From assembly GCA_938005465.1 (NCBI GenBank), contig CALLNU010000029.1, positions 1 through 64,000 of the forward strand: a stretch of 64,000 nucleotides of DNA. The letters are read 5' to 3'. This document shows positions 1-8,448 of this stretch, piece after piece (position 1 is the first letter of the stretch; every line of letters starts with the position of its first letter). The position numbers and the translations under genes were made by a program. This DNA is from an uncultured Collinsella sp. GTDB taxonomy: Bacteria; Actinomycetota; Coriobacteriia; Coriobacteriales; Coriobacteriaceae. A model generated the notes under the pieces. The model was not told the origin of the DNA, searched no databases, and worked only from the letters and a program-made list of their open reading frames with translations.

Positions 1-101
1 ACGAGCGGGGGCTCCTGTCGTTTCCGTGCCCTCGGATTGGGTCATAGTGTCTGTCCGTCCTCTAACCGCGGCGTTGTCTTGCTCCGGATATAGCAGTTAG
101 G

Positions 102-136
102 GGCGCTCCTTTTCTGCCGGCAGTTTGGGACGCTCC
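102..136 (-). repeat. Dispersed repeat, inverted copy
   Basis: This 35-bp stretch reads on the minus strand as GGAGCGTCCCAAACTGCCGG followed by CAGAAAAGGAGC. Two direct copies occur at 17915-17951 and 19426-19462, on either side of an ATPase gene. Function is unknown. Confidence 0.7.
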
Positions 137-143
137 TTGGATG

Positions 144-199
144 TAGTCATTGGGGACGTTCTTAAATGACTAGTCGTTTATGAACGTCCCCAACGACTA
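144..199. repeat. 56-bp near-perfect palindrome
   Basis: The sequence from TAGTCATTGGGGACGTTC to GAACGTCCCCAACGACTA is self-complementary around a central ACTAGT at 169-174, with only a few mismatches. Its right half also provides the first codons of the LuxR-like fragment that starts at 180. A partial copy lies at 24350-24390. It looks like a dispersed palindromic element, not a normal promoter. Confidence 0.75.
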
Positions 200-371
200 C
201 AAGCTCTCCAACCGCGAGGCCGAGGTTTTGCGTCTGGTTGTACAGAGCAAATCGAATCAAGAGATCGCTAACGAGCTATTCCTTGCCGTGGGCACCGTCA
301 AGACCCACATCCACAACATCCTGGTCAAAACCGAGCAGCAAAACCGCACGACGCTCATCCTCCGCTTCTGA
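180..371 (+). pseudogene. LuxR-family HTH C-terminal remnant
   Basis: The 63-residue product is almost exactly a LuxR/GerE DNA-binding domain: LSNREAEVLRLVVQ, then NQEIANELFLAVGTVKTHI, then HNILVKT. Complete regulators of this family carry a sensor or membrane domain in front, and none is present here. The apparent start codon lies inside the 144-199 palindrome, so the 5' part was probably lost when that element arrived. A strong terminator follows at 435-472. The last codons and the 3' flank are duplicated at 4927-5049. It may still be expressed as a bare HTH protein, but a remnant is more likely. Confidence 0.6.
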
Positions 372-468
372 AAGCGCCAACCTGCCAAAAAGAGACAGGT
401 TTATTTTGGCAAGTTTTATCTGGGCAAACGCCAACCGCCGCGGGGGAGTTGTCTCCCTTCGCGGCGGT
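347..468 (+). repeat. Left copy of 122-bp direct repeat bracketing the LuxR-ABC cassette
   Basis: The block covers the end of the LuxR-like remnant, an AACCTGCC-type small hairpin and the CCGCCGCG terminator stem. It matches 4927-5049 closely, for example ACGCTCATCCTCC, CAGGTTTATTTTGG and GGCAAACGCCAACCGCCGC. The two copies bracket the operon at 698-4826. Confidence 0.75.
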
Positions 469-472
469 TTTT
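435..472 (+). terminator. Rho-independent terminator after LuxR remnant
   Basis: The stem CCGCCGCGGGGGAG pairs with CTCCCTTCGCGGCGG and is followed by a T run. Confidence 0.75.
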
Positions 473-491
473 GGTTCATGATTTCATTCGC

Positions 492-626
492 CTCAATCTG
501 TAACGCATAGAGAACAAATCGTCGTCTTACTGTTACAGATCGAGACGAGTTATAGAGTGCGCGTCGAATAGTCTCAATCTGTAACAGGTAGAGACGTTTT
601 TGCCAGCCAGGTGTTACAGATTGAGA
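492..626. repeat. Hairpin repeat array, locus 1 (two units)
   Basis: Unit 1 (492-544) and unit 2 (572-626) each begin with CTCAATCTGTAAC and end with its complement GTTACAGATYGAG, with about 27 bases between the arms. The same 53-63-bp unit recurs at 29.8, 34.9 and 39.8 kb. Together with the terminator at 435-472 it fills the 326-bp gap between the LuxR remnant and the secreted-protein gene. Confidence 0.85.
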
Positions 627-697
627 TGAACGAAGGGGCAGCAGCGTTAAACAAGTCCGTCGCAAAGTAATTCGGAGAGATCCGATCCTAGAGTTAT

Positions 698-1057
698 CTA
701 CCAGGTACGATATGTGCACTGATATTTTGTCTCAAACCCGGGCATCCCGTTGCCGCGCGGGCTTAACGCTGCACCCGTATAGAGAATCGTTTGCCCCGTA
801 CGAGAATACGAAGTTTTAAAAGACAACCTCTTGTATGTCTGATCGAAGCAATCAATATTCTCGCTCGGGTGGTTTGCAGTGGAGAACGATTTGTAGGTGT
901 CCAAGACATCCGCCGTCACAAGACGACAAGGTGCAACAGAAGCTGCATCTGGTTGCGCCGATGCATAAGTGGGAATTACGGCCATCGACAGAGCGAACAT
1001 AATACATGCGCACATTGCCTTCACATAGTTCTTCGCTACATTTCGCTTCATGGTCAT
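698..1057 (-). CDS. Small secreted protein, unknown function
   Basis: The 119-residue product starts with a basic N-region (MTMKRNVAKNYVK) and a hydrophobic core (CACIMFALSMAVIPTYASA), which is a typical Sec signal peptide with cleavage likely after ASA. The mature part of about 85 residues has three cysteines (near APC, IDC and QCTYRTW) and is rich in Ser, Thr and Tyr. The start has a good ribosome site (AGGAAAGG). It begins 10 bases after the stop of the ABC transporter and is the last gene of that operon. I do not recognise a family. Its position suggests a secreted factor linked to the transporter or the membrane regulator, but this is inference. Confidence 0.7.
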   Translation of the reverse strand: MTMKRNVAKNYVKAMCACIMFALSMAVIPTYASAQPDAASVAPCRLVTADVLDTYKSFSTANHPSENIDCFDQTYKRLSFKTSYSRTGQTILYTGAALSPRGNGMPGFETKYQCTYRTW

Positions 1058-1066
1058 CTTCCTTTC

Positions 1067-3055
1067 CTAGTTTTTGTTGTCGTTCGTCTTGAAAAGCTGC
1101 GCGTACACATTACCGATCCATTTCGAACCACCTCCCATTTCTCGGGTAACGACACGCGAGCCATCTCGTGTGAGCAATACGGAAGCATCGCAGAGCGATT
1201 CGAGGTTTCCGATAAGATGAGAAGAGATAATGACATGCGCCCCCCTACCCGCTTCATCTCTAAGAGCATTCGAAACAATCGCGACGTGTCTCACATCAAG
1301 CGCATTCATAGGTTCATCCAAAAGAACAACTTCGCAACAGGACATATACGCCATTGCAATATTAAGCAATTGCCTATTTCCATCAGACAACCTAGATACG
1401 GGCGTATTCTTCAACCCAGTCAAGTCAAAACGGTCAAGTACTTGATCCAAGGTACGAGGTGAATGCCAAATTCGTCTGCATCGGTCGAGATGAAAAGCAA
1501 CAGTCATGTGTGAAATCAACAGAGACGGCCCATTCGGAACTAAGAAGAATACCTTTCTCATTTGTTCACAGTCGATACAAGCTTTCGAATGAAAGCAGAG
1601 AGAGCCTGACACGAGCACTGATGACCCAGCGTCTCCCCAAAGAGTATTGAGTAACGTTGTCTTTCCATATCCATTTGGAGCGACAAGACCCCATATCTCG
1701 CCAGCGGGCATATCAAACTGCAATCCCTTTACGAGCTGATTATTTCCAACCGTCAACGTATCCAGCGACAGGGATAGCACGCTTTTCTCACCCAAACTGC
1801 CCGGGCGAATTTGGTTCCAGGCCCAGCGATTCCTACTTTTAAGAAGCGAAAACGAGATGATTCCCAACGCACAAATAACAAATGTGCTCACCACGGCAAA
1901 GGCGCAGTGCAATGCATTGGCTTCAGGAACAAGAGATACCTCCGCCCCATTAGCGTAAGAGGCGCCGCCAAGCGCAAGCGAAGAAACGGAATAGCTCGAC
2001 ACCATATACGGCAACAACGCATGCCATGGAGCATCTTTGCTCGCATAAAACGGAAGCTGGCTTATGCCCCCCACAAGAGCGATCACCATGGACGAAATGG
2101 CCCTGTTTCTGCTTCCGGCGTACACGCACACGCCCAAGCAAGCGAACATCATCGACAGCACAGCTTCAAAGACGGCAAATAGCCCTAGCTGAACTAACAC
2201 AGTTCTTTCGACTACGTCACCGTACTGAATGAATACGACTGGGTACTCTGTCTGACCGACACCATTAAACACCGTTGCCAATACAAAACAGGGAACCAAC
2301 GCCAGAACCAAAACCACCGTCGATGCAATACCAGAGACGAGAACGCGGCATCCATTCATCTCTAACTTTGACAACAACGCCCGATCGTAGAACCGCTTTC
2401 CATCCCCCTCAAGCGACATATAGAGGACGAGGACCGGAACTAAAAGCCACGCTATTGCAGGAACAGCGCCGCAATAATATGCGAGGAGAATCATCCCAGG
2501 CATTTTTGTCGTTGAGTCGTACGATTCCGGATAGGTCAGCATTGATATGGCTCGGGGAAGACGCTCTTGGGCTTCAAGCGATAACTCCGAATCAACACCA
2601 TTCAAATAACCGAGTCGGTATTCCTTGAGCAATAGATTGTCGTAATCGGCAATCGCATCGTAATACTCTCTGGAGTCTGCCTTGCTTTCAAGCGTTCGAT
2701 CAAGGCACGCCCTTTCGTCGGCAATGATGCTGTTGAGCTCCTGCGGGGCAGTGTCATAAACGCCGTCAGAGACTTGAGAGACCAAAAGGGCTCTCTGGTC
2801 TTCGATGGAAGCTCTACCATATAGATAATCTGCTCCCGTTGGAACGGATAGAAATACCGGGATGCAGAATACGAGCGCGAGCAGCGCCGTCAGCAACATA
2901 ATTCCCCGGTTGTGCGCAAGAATTTCTAAATTAAGCCGTACATATGTGAGGCAATCACAAGTCTTCACAGCAAGCACCTCCGGATCGCAACGCACGGGTC
3001 GTCGGACCCGTTGTCCGGAAGTATCACCTTTATCGTCAGAACTGTCTGTAGACAT
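1067..3055 (-). CDS. Single-polypeptide ABC transporter (membrane domain plus ATPase)
   Basis: The 662-residue protein has an N-terminal membrane half with hydrophobic segments (near GIMLLTALLALVFCIPVF, AIAWLLVPVLVLYMSL, ASTVVLVLALVPCFVLAT and a further set to about residue 420), then a C-terminal ATPase. The ATPase shows a Walker A of the form PNGYGKTT, a signature LSDGNRQ, Walker B VVLLDEP and a switch histidine in IISSH. The second glycine of the usual GxGKT loop is a Tyr. A large soluble loop lies between the first two membrane segments, as in ABC-2-type exporters. The ATPase half resembles exporters used for peptides or peptide immunity. It lies 37 bases after the membrane regulator and 10 bases before the secreted protein. 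The start at 3055 has only a weak ribosome site, so a later start is possible. Confidence 0.8.
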   Translation of the reverse strand: MSTDSSDDKGDTSGQRVRRPVRCDPEVLAVKTCDCLTYVRLNLEILAHNRGIMLLTALLALVFCIPVFLSVPTGADYLYGRASIEDQRALLVSQVSDGVYDTAPQELNSIIADERACLDRTLESKADSREYYDAIADYDNLLLKEYRLGYLNGVDSELSLEAQERLPRAISMLTYPESYDSTTKMPGMILLAYYCGAVPAIAWLLVPVLVLYMSLEGDGKRFYDRALLSKLEMNGCRVLVSGIASTVVLVLALVPCFVLATVFNGVGQTEYPVVFIQYGDVVERTVLVQLGLFAVFEAVLSMMFACLGVCVYAGSRNRAISSMVIALVGGISQLPFYASKDAPWHALLPYMVSSYSVSSLALGGASYANGAEVSLVPEANALHCAFAVVSTFVICALGIISFSLLKSRNRWAWNQIRPGSLGEKSVLSLSLDTLTVGNNQLVKGLQFDMPAGEIWGLVAPNGYGKTTLLNTLWGDAGSSVLVSGSLCFHSKACIDCEQMRKVFFLVPNGPSLLISHMTVAFHLDRCRRIWHSPRTLDQVLDRFDLTGLKNTPVSRLSDGNRQLLNIAMAYMSCCEVVLLDEPMNALDVRHVAIVSNALRDEAGRGAHVIISSHLIGNLESLCDASVLLTRDGSRVVTREMGGGSKWIGNVYAQLFKTNDNKN

Positions 3056-3092
3056 GTAGGATGGATTTACAATCTTGTTTGTCTACAGGCTT

Positions 3093-4826
3093 CTACCTGC
3101 TGTTTTCTATAACATCTGCTATAAGACTAAAAACCCTATCTCTAAGTTCACGCTCTGAGTGAACTCCAAGCAAGGCATAGCTCTTACTCTTGGCCTCTTT
3201 GACGGTTCCCCGAGCAACGTTAAGATGCGCACAAATCTCGGTAGTTCTATTGCCATCAAAAACGCATGCCATGATGTCGGCATAAAGCGGCGTGAAGCCA
3301 AGCCTCAAGAAAGCCTCACGCACGGCATCGCGTCGATCAGCCGCCCGAACTGTATCTTTCGAACGCAAGAATAGCAGCGAATAAGCCATAAGAATGAGTA
3401 CGACAAGGAACGCAGTCACGCGTAAAGCAAGCAGAAGGCCACCAACGGCCTCACCGCTTCCAACGGACTCAAAGAAAATGTACAGCCTTCTTACCACATC
3501 GTGAACCCAGAACGCTGCTCCAGCACCCACAGACACCGAAGAAAGAGTAAGTTCAGGCGAAAGGCACAAGCGCATTTCAGACATCCACCGTATAACCGCA
3601 TGACAACACAGGGCCAAAAGTACTACAGCTATCGATAGGATTATCACATCATGCTCAAAGCCGAAGTATACGAGGATTCCCTCGATGCCCATTCCAGACG
3701 CATACATAAACAAGAAGCAGGCGAAGACTATCCTGCAGCTCCGATTGGACGATGAGAGCCCCAGCGATTCTGAACGGTGATCATGGCCATTTGTTGCGTC
3801 AAGATGGCACGCATCCTTTGACAAAAGAAGTCCAGCCGTCGCCTCTGAAATGCTCTTATATCCGGTTTTAGTCAGGGCCCGCGACAAATAGGTACGGGCG
3901 GTAGACGGGGAAATGTCCAAGGCAGAAGCAATCTCCTCGTACGTTTTTCCCTCTATCCTCATAGAGAAAACCACGAACTCCCTTTGAGAAAAACCCGAAG
4001 CCGCAGGGATATCGGCAACCGCAGAGTGCTTTCCTCCTAATTTGGCGGCCGCAGAAAAAGTGCTCGTTAAGTCTGGTAAAAATCGCGTTATGGCCCTGGC
4101 AAGGATGCTGCCCAAGGCGGTAACCAGAAGCAATACGATCTCTTGATGCCCACCAAAGCTCAGGAGCACAGCTCCGATGTTTATATTGCGCGAAAACAAA
4201 CAATCCGTATCAAGAATAACGGCAGGATTACCAAACGCAAGAGGTTCGGCGAGCAAGGCAGCAACCCCCATCTCGGCGTTAACGGAAAGGAAAGAACCGA
4301 TGGACTCCATCAACGGAACGAGAAGAAACTGAAGGCCAACAAGCAAAGCAATCAAGAGCACAACGGGGCCGTAAAGAGCGAGCTCAGGATACCCGTGGAG
4401 AGTAGGGTCATCGGCTACATGTTTCCCCTTTGATCCCGCACGCATGTATGCGAATTCACCGCCAAGCGCCCAAGAACAGCAAGCGACAAGCAAGGGGGCT
4501 AGCAACAACAAAATGAACGCGAGCGCCGAAACCACAACATGAAATTGATGAAACACATTAAGAGATATTGTGTACATCAAAAGAAGTGCAATATCTGCGA
4601 GCATAAGTCCAAAAAGCCTTTTGGAAATACCCGGTCCCACGGGGCGAGAGATGAGGCCCACACTGAAGCCCGAAAGCAGATGCAGACCGATAAGAACGGT
4701 GCCAGAAAGGCCCGCATAAATACTTGGCGCCACACAATACAGACCAGCCGCCCCTATAAACAACATAATTGAATGCCAGAGGAACGAGCGCGTCACGTTT
4801 TGTAGGGTAGCCGCCTCGGTTGCCAT
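3093..4826 (-). CDS. Membrane regulator with two LuxR-type HTH domains
   Basis: The order of parts is unusual. About six hydrophobic segments come first (residues about 15-270). A LuxR/GerE HTH follows (FSQREFVVFSMRIEGKTYEE, then IASALDISPSTARTYLSRAL, about 290-340). Three to four more membrane segments come next (about 365-490), and a second, more diverged HTH ends the protein (FTPLYADIMACVFDGNRTTE, then ICAHLNVARGTVKEAKSKSY). Coriobacteria have many regulators with a membrane half and one C-terminal LuxR HTH, and this looks like two such units joined. I chose the ATG at 4826 because AGGAG lies 10 bases upstream; an ATG at 4850 is also in frame. It is the first gene of the operon and probably controls the transporter and secreted protein downstream. 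Confidence 0.8.
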   Translation of the reverse strand: MATEAATLQNVTRSFLWHSIMLFIGAAGLYCVAPSIYAGLSGTVLIGLHLLSGFSVGLISRPVGPGISKRLFGLMLADIALLLMYTISLNVFHQFHVVVSALAFILLLLAPLLVACCSWALGGEFAYMRAGSKGKHVADDPTLHGYPELALYGPVVLLIALLVGLQFLLVPLMESIGSFLSVNAEMGVAALLAEPLAFGNPAVILDTDCLFSRNINIGAVLLSFGGHQEIVLLLVTALGSILARAITRFLPDLTSTFSAAAKLGGKHSAVADIPAASGFSQREFVVFSMRIEGKTYEEIASALDISPSTARTYLSRALTKTGYKSISEATAGLLLSKDACHLDATNGHDHRSESLGLSSSNRSCRIVFACFLFMYASGMGIEGILVYFGFEHDVIILSIAVVLLALCCHAVIRWMSEMRLCLSPELTLSSVSVGAGAAFWVHDVVRRLYIFFESVGSGEAVGGLLLALRVTAFLVVLILMAYSLLFLRSKDTVRAADRRDAVREAFLRLGFTPLYADIMACVFDGNRTTEICAHLNVARGTVKEAKSKSYALLGVHSERELRDRVFSLIADVIENSR

Positions 4827-4926
4827 AAAATCAAAGCTCCTAGATAGCATTTAAGTTATTTTAACATCGTCCCCAGCGTTAAAAAACTGTTACCCGAATT
4901 AATCAATATGTCCCCTCCGCTAAAAG

Positions 4927-5049
4927 GCACCACGCTCATCCTCCACTTCTGGGAGCGCAAACCTGCCAAAAAGGGGCAGGTTTATTTTGGTAGGTTTTAT
5001 CTAGGCAAACGCCAACCGCCGCAAGAGAGCTGCCTTCCCTCGCGGCGGT
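4927..5049 (+). repeat. Right copy of 122-bp direct repeat
   Basis: This is the partner of 347-468. It keeps the end of a LuxR reading frame (TTLILHF, here without the stop codon), the CAGGTTTATTTTGG segment and a terminator-like CCGCCGC stem, but no LuxR domain lies before it. Confidence 0.75.
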
Positions 5050-5066
5050 CTTCTAGCAGAAAAACC

Positions 5067-5185
5067 AAGTGAGTAGGCTTTTTGCAGGAGGTCAAGCACG
5101 CCTTAAAACTCCACAGCTCTGACCTGCGGTTTTATTGATCATTTGTCGCGATGTGCTCGGTAAGTTCAAAAAAGTCTACTCACTT
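5067..5185. repeat. Long-arm inverted-repeat element with ACCTGCGGTTTTATT core (copy 1)
   Basis: The left arm AAGTGAGTAGGCTTTTTG (5067-5084) pairs with CAAAAAAGTCTACTCACTT (5167-5185). Between them lie ACCTGCGGTTTTATTGA (5118-5134) and TGTGCTCGGTAAG. Similar elements occur at 9491-9590 and 42360-42513. With the repeat copy before it and the terminator after it, this fills the 4827-5287 gap. Confidence 0.7.
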
Positions 5186-5210
5186 GCATCCGAAACACCC
5201 CCAGATAGGC

Positions 5211-5250
5211 AAAAACCGCCGCGAAAGGGCCCTGGTCCCTTCGCGGCGGT
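5211..5250 (-). terminator. Terminator downstream of bceB-like gene
   Basis: The stem CCGCCGCGAAAGGG pairs with CCCTTCGCGGCGG. On the minus strand it is followed by a T run, so it ends the 8300-5288 transcript. Confidence 0.75.
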
Positions 5251-5287
5251 CATACGCCTCTGATTTTGCGACGGTTTTGCCCGCTTG

Positions 5288-7537
5288 TTACTCGCTGTAG
5301 CGGGTGGCGATGGCGGCTCGTACCATGCCGGTGCTCATGAGGTAGGTCACCAGGAAGTAGCCACCGTATGCTGCCAGGAAGATTGCGCAGGTGAGGCCCA
5401 CGGTGCCGCCGATGCTCATATTTCCGAATATGCTCACTAGCTCGATGATCACCTTAAGTGCCACAAAGGAGTGCGCCAGGCCCACTGCCAGCGGGAACAG
5501 GAAGAATACCGCTTGCTGCGCCATCACCGAATGACGAATCTGGCGGTCGTCACAGCCGATCTGTGCCAGCACACGATAGCTGCGGCTGCCGTCGGCCACG
5601 TTGGAGAGTTGCTGGATCGACAGAATCGCCGCGCATGCAACGACCAATACAAAGCCGATGTAGATGGCTAGGTAGCTAATAAGACCGTTCATTTGCGCTG
5701 CCTGCGTGTACATCTCGGAGCGTGTGATGAAGGTTCCCCACGACCCCGACTCCTTGCCGTCAACGAGCAGATTGTCGAGCACAGTGTATTTAATGCTCTC
5801 GTCTGCCTCGGTTGTATCCATCCCCTGTTTGTAGTTAACGAGCAGGCTACTGGAATACGGCTGCAGATTAAGTTGGGACAACAGCTCGTCGGCAACGACG
5901 ACGGTACCCGGATTACTGCCCATCGACGAGTTGGCGATGGCCGCCGTATCTTCGTCCGACTTATCGGTTGCGGGCTTGAGCTCATGCCCGCCCAAGGTAA
6001 GGGCATGGCCGCCAGCCATATACTTGGTGTACATGTCGACCAGCTCGCCGCCCATATCACACGTGAGCAGATACTGGTCGCGACCGATGTGCACCGGCTC
6101 CTCGCCCATCATCTGGCGCAGTTTGTTGTACTGGCTCGCCGGCGTCACAAACAGACCCATCGTATCGGCATTGCTACCCCCGAACGCCTTGGGAAGCTTT
6201 TCGCCCATGGCCTTGCACATTTCACTTGGAGTCACCGAAGGATCCGAACCGCCAAGCGGGTAACTCAGATACGAATCGATCTGCACATGCTCACCGGCAA
6301 CATCGGCAATATTGACCTTCTTGCCGGTCTCGTCGTTGTTGTCCGCCGACTTGCCCTTAATACCGTCTGCAACGTTATCGTGATCGATACGATCGCCGTG
6401 CCATGCGGAGTACAAATCGACCGTACTATCGGCCAGCACCATGCGATCGGCTTCAGACGGATTGATGTACTCTTTGTAGTAGTCGAGCGTATCGGGCGTG
6501 TAATAGACATACGTCTGTGACACGTCAACAGGGTTATAGCGCTCCAGGTTTTCGTTCATCACATTGGCAATCGACATACCGCACGTCACCGAGGTGATGG
6601 CCAAAAACAGGAGCATCGCGATGACGCCCATCGAAAAGCACACCGTGTTGACCTTGGCCGCAAGCTGGCGCACGGTAAACATGTTGAGGCCGCGCCAATA
6701 CACGCCGCGCAGGCTCTGCAGCAGCTTGATGAGCATGCCCGAGAGTCCCCAGAACAGGGCAAAGGTGCCCACGGTAACCATAGCGGTCGTAATACCAAAC
6801 TGGTTCATGGCCTCTTGCAGCTTGCTGTCCGTCGCGGTTAGCGGGAACCCATCACGTAGCAGACGGTAATAGGCCACGCCCACCAGCACCGCACCCACGG
6901 CAAAGATGGCAATCGCGATCCAGGGGTTGCGTGTCTTGATGCTCTCGTTGCGACGCTCGGCACCCATAAGCTCGATGAGTTTGGTACGACGCACGGCGCG
7001 AAGGTTCAGCAGTAGCGTGAGCACAAACATTACGAGCATGCAGGCAAGGGTCAGATTGAACGCATGCACCGAGAAAAAGAAGTGGAAATTGGCGATCTGT
7101 GTCTTAAAAAGCGAGGCCGTAAAGAACGTCATGAGCTGGGAGAGTCCCACACCCAGCACAATGCCGGCGACAAAGGCCACGACCGAGACGATCACCGTCT
7201 CGAGCGCCATGATCGTGGCGACGCGCCCGCGCCCCATGCCGAGCACCTGGTACAGGCCAAACTCCTTCTTGCGGCGTTTCATGATGAAGTTATTGGCATA
7301 CACCATTAAAAAGGCCATGACACCGGCCAAAAAGTACGTCAGGTCGCCGAGCATGCTGCCCATTACCTGCGCCAAGCCTTTTTCATCGATTCCGGCGATG
7401 TCGACCTGCATCGAGATGGTGTTAAAGGCATAGAAGACCGTGACACCCAGGGTGAGCGTCAAAAGGTAGACGAGGTAGTCGCGGCCGGCGCGGCGGACGT
7501 TGCCCCAAGCGAGTTTACAGAGCATCGGAGCCCTCAC
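5288..7537 (-). CDS. BceB-type ABC transporter permease (FtsX-like)
   Basis: The 749-residue protein has the BceB layout. There is one N-terminal membrane segment (YLVYLLTLTLGVTVFYAF), a block of FtsX-like segments to about residue 330, a large extracellular domain (about 345-620) and three C-terminal membrane segments. Proteins of this type work with a dedicated ATPase and usually detect or remove antimicrobial peptides such as bacitracin or lantibiotics. The reading frame overlaps the end of the ATPase gene by 23 bases, so the two are translationally coupled. A BceRS-type two-component system often lies next to such modules but none is seen in this window. The substrate cannot be told from sequence. 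Confidence 0.88.
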   Translation of the reverse strand: MRAPMLCKLAWGNVRRAGRDYLVYLLTLTLGVTVFYAFNTISMQVDIAGIDEKGLAQVMGSMLGDLTYFLAGVMAFLMVYANNFIMKRRKKEFGLYQVLGMGRGRVATIMALETVIVSVVAFVAGIVLGVGLSQLMTFFTASLFKTQIANFHFFFSVHAFNLTLACMLVMFVLTLLLNLRAVRRTKLIELMGAERRNESIKTRNPWIAIAIFAVGAVLVGVAYYRLLRDGFPLTATDSKLQEAMNQFGITTAMVTVGTFALFWGLSGMLIKLLQSLRGVYWRGLNMFTVRQLAAKVNTVCFSMGVIAMLLFLAITSVTCGMSIANVMNENLERYNPVDVSQTYVYYTPDTLDYYKEYINPSEADRMVLADSTVDLYSAWHGDRIDHDNVADGIKGKSADNNDETGKKVNIADVAGEHVQIDSYLSYPLGGSDPSVTPSEMCKAMGEKLPKAFGGSNADTMGLFVTPASQYNKLRQMMGEEPVHIGRDQYLLTCDMGGELVDMYTKYMAGGHALTLGGHELKPATDKSDEDTAAIANSSMGSNPGTVVVADELLSQLNLQPYSSSLLVNYKQGMDTTEADESIKYTVLDNLLVDGKESGSWGTFITRSEMYTQAAQMNGLISYLAIYIGFVLVVACAAILSIQQLSNVADGSRSYRVLAQIGCDDRQIRHSVMAQQAVFFLFPLAVGLAHSFVALKVIIELVSIFGNMSIGGTVGLTCAIFLAAYGGYFLVTYLMSTGMVRAAIATRYSE

Positions 7538-8300
7538 CGCCCATCATGGCAACGACCTCCATAATGCGGTCGAAGAACTCGCGACGGTCGGTGTCGCCGC
7601 GGCGCAGCTCAGTGAAGATCTTGCCGTCGCGAATAAACAGCACACGACTCGTGTAGCTGGCGGCAAAGCTGTCGTGCGTGACCATGAGCACGGTGGCGCG
7701 CAGGCGGCGATTGAGGGCCTCCAGGCTCTCGAGCAGCAGGCGAGCGCTCTTGGAATCGAGGGCACCGGTGGGCTCGTCGGCCATGATCATGGTGGGGTCG
7801 GTGACGAGCGCGCGAGCCGCGGCAACGCGCTGCTGCTGACCGCCGGACATCTGGTAGGGATACTTGTCGAGCACCTGACTGATGGACAGGCGCGCTGCCA
7901 CATCCTGCACGCGGGTCGAGATCTCTGCCGAGTTTGTGCGGGCAATGGTGAGCGGCAGGGCGATGTTCTCGCGTGCCGTGAGCGTATCGAGCAGGTTGGA
8001 GTCCTGGAAGATAAAGCCAAGCTCCTCGCGGCGGAACTGCGAAAGCTTAGCCTGCTTCATGCGTGTTACGTCCTGCCCGTTGATGCGGATTGTGCCACTT
8101 GTGGCGCTATCGATGGTCGACACGCAGTTGAGCAACGTCGACTTGCCCGAGCCCGAAGCGCCCATGATGCCGACGAATTCGCCGCGGTTGACGGTAAAGC
8201 TGACGTCGTTGAGCGCACGGGTCACGTTGCCCAGCGCTCCATATACCTTTTCGAGATGCGCGACCTCCAGTACCGGGGTCGCCATGTGCGTGGTTTGCAT
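7515..8300 (-). CDS. BceA-type ABC transporter ATPase
   Basis: The 261-residue ATPase shows Walker A GASGSGKST, Q-loop LGFIFQDSNLLD, signature MSGGQQQRVAAARAL, Walker B MIMADEPTGALD and the switch histidine in VTHD. The pattern DEPTGALDS is typical of the MacB/BceA/LolD group that pairs with FtsX-like permeases. The start at 8300 is supported by AAAGGA seven bases upstream; an internal ATG five codons later is less likely. It is the first gene of a two-gene operon with the permease at 5288-7537. Expected role: energising removal or sensing of a cell-wall-active peptide. Confidence 0.92.
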   Translation of the reverse strand: MQTTHMATPVLEVAHLEKVYGALGNVTRALNDVSFTVNRGEFVGIMGASGSGKSTLLNCVSTIDSATSGTIRINGQDVTRMKQAKLSQFRREELGFIFQDSNLLDTLTARENIALPLTIARTNSAEISTRVQDVAARLSISQVLDKYPYQMSGGQQQRVAAARALVTDPTMIMADEPTGALDSKSARLLLESLEALNRRLRATVLMVTHDSFAASYTSRVLFIRDGKIFTELRRGDTDRREFFDRIMEVVAMMGGEGSDAL

Positions 8301-8448
8301 ACCGAGTCCTTTCTTGCGATTAGTCTACGGCATCTATAGTCGCAAGAAGACGAGTCGGCTACCATCGATATGGCTTACGCTTGCCTTACCGTTGTGTAAG
8401 GCACGGGTAGCTACCCTGCCATGTGTTGATGTTGAGAGAGGACTCCTG

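Noticed and set aside
791..1462. 223-codon plus-strand ORF near the left end
   Set aside because: It overlaps the secreted protein and the ABC ATPase in antisense and lacks a ribosome site or any recognisable motif.
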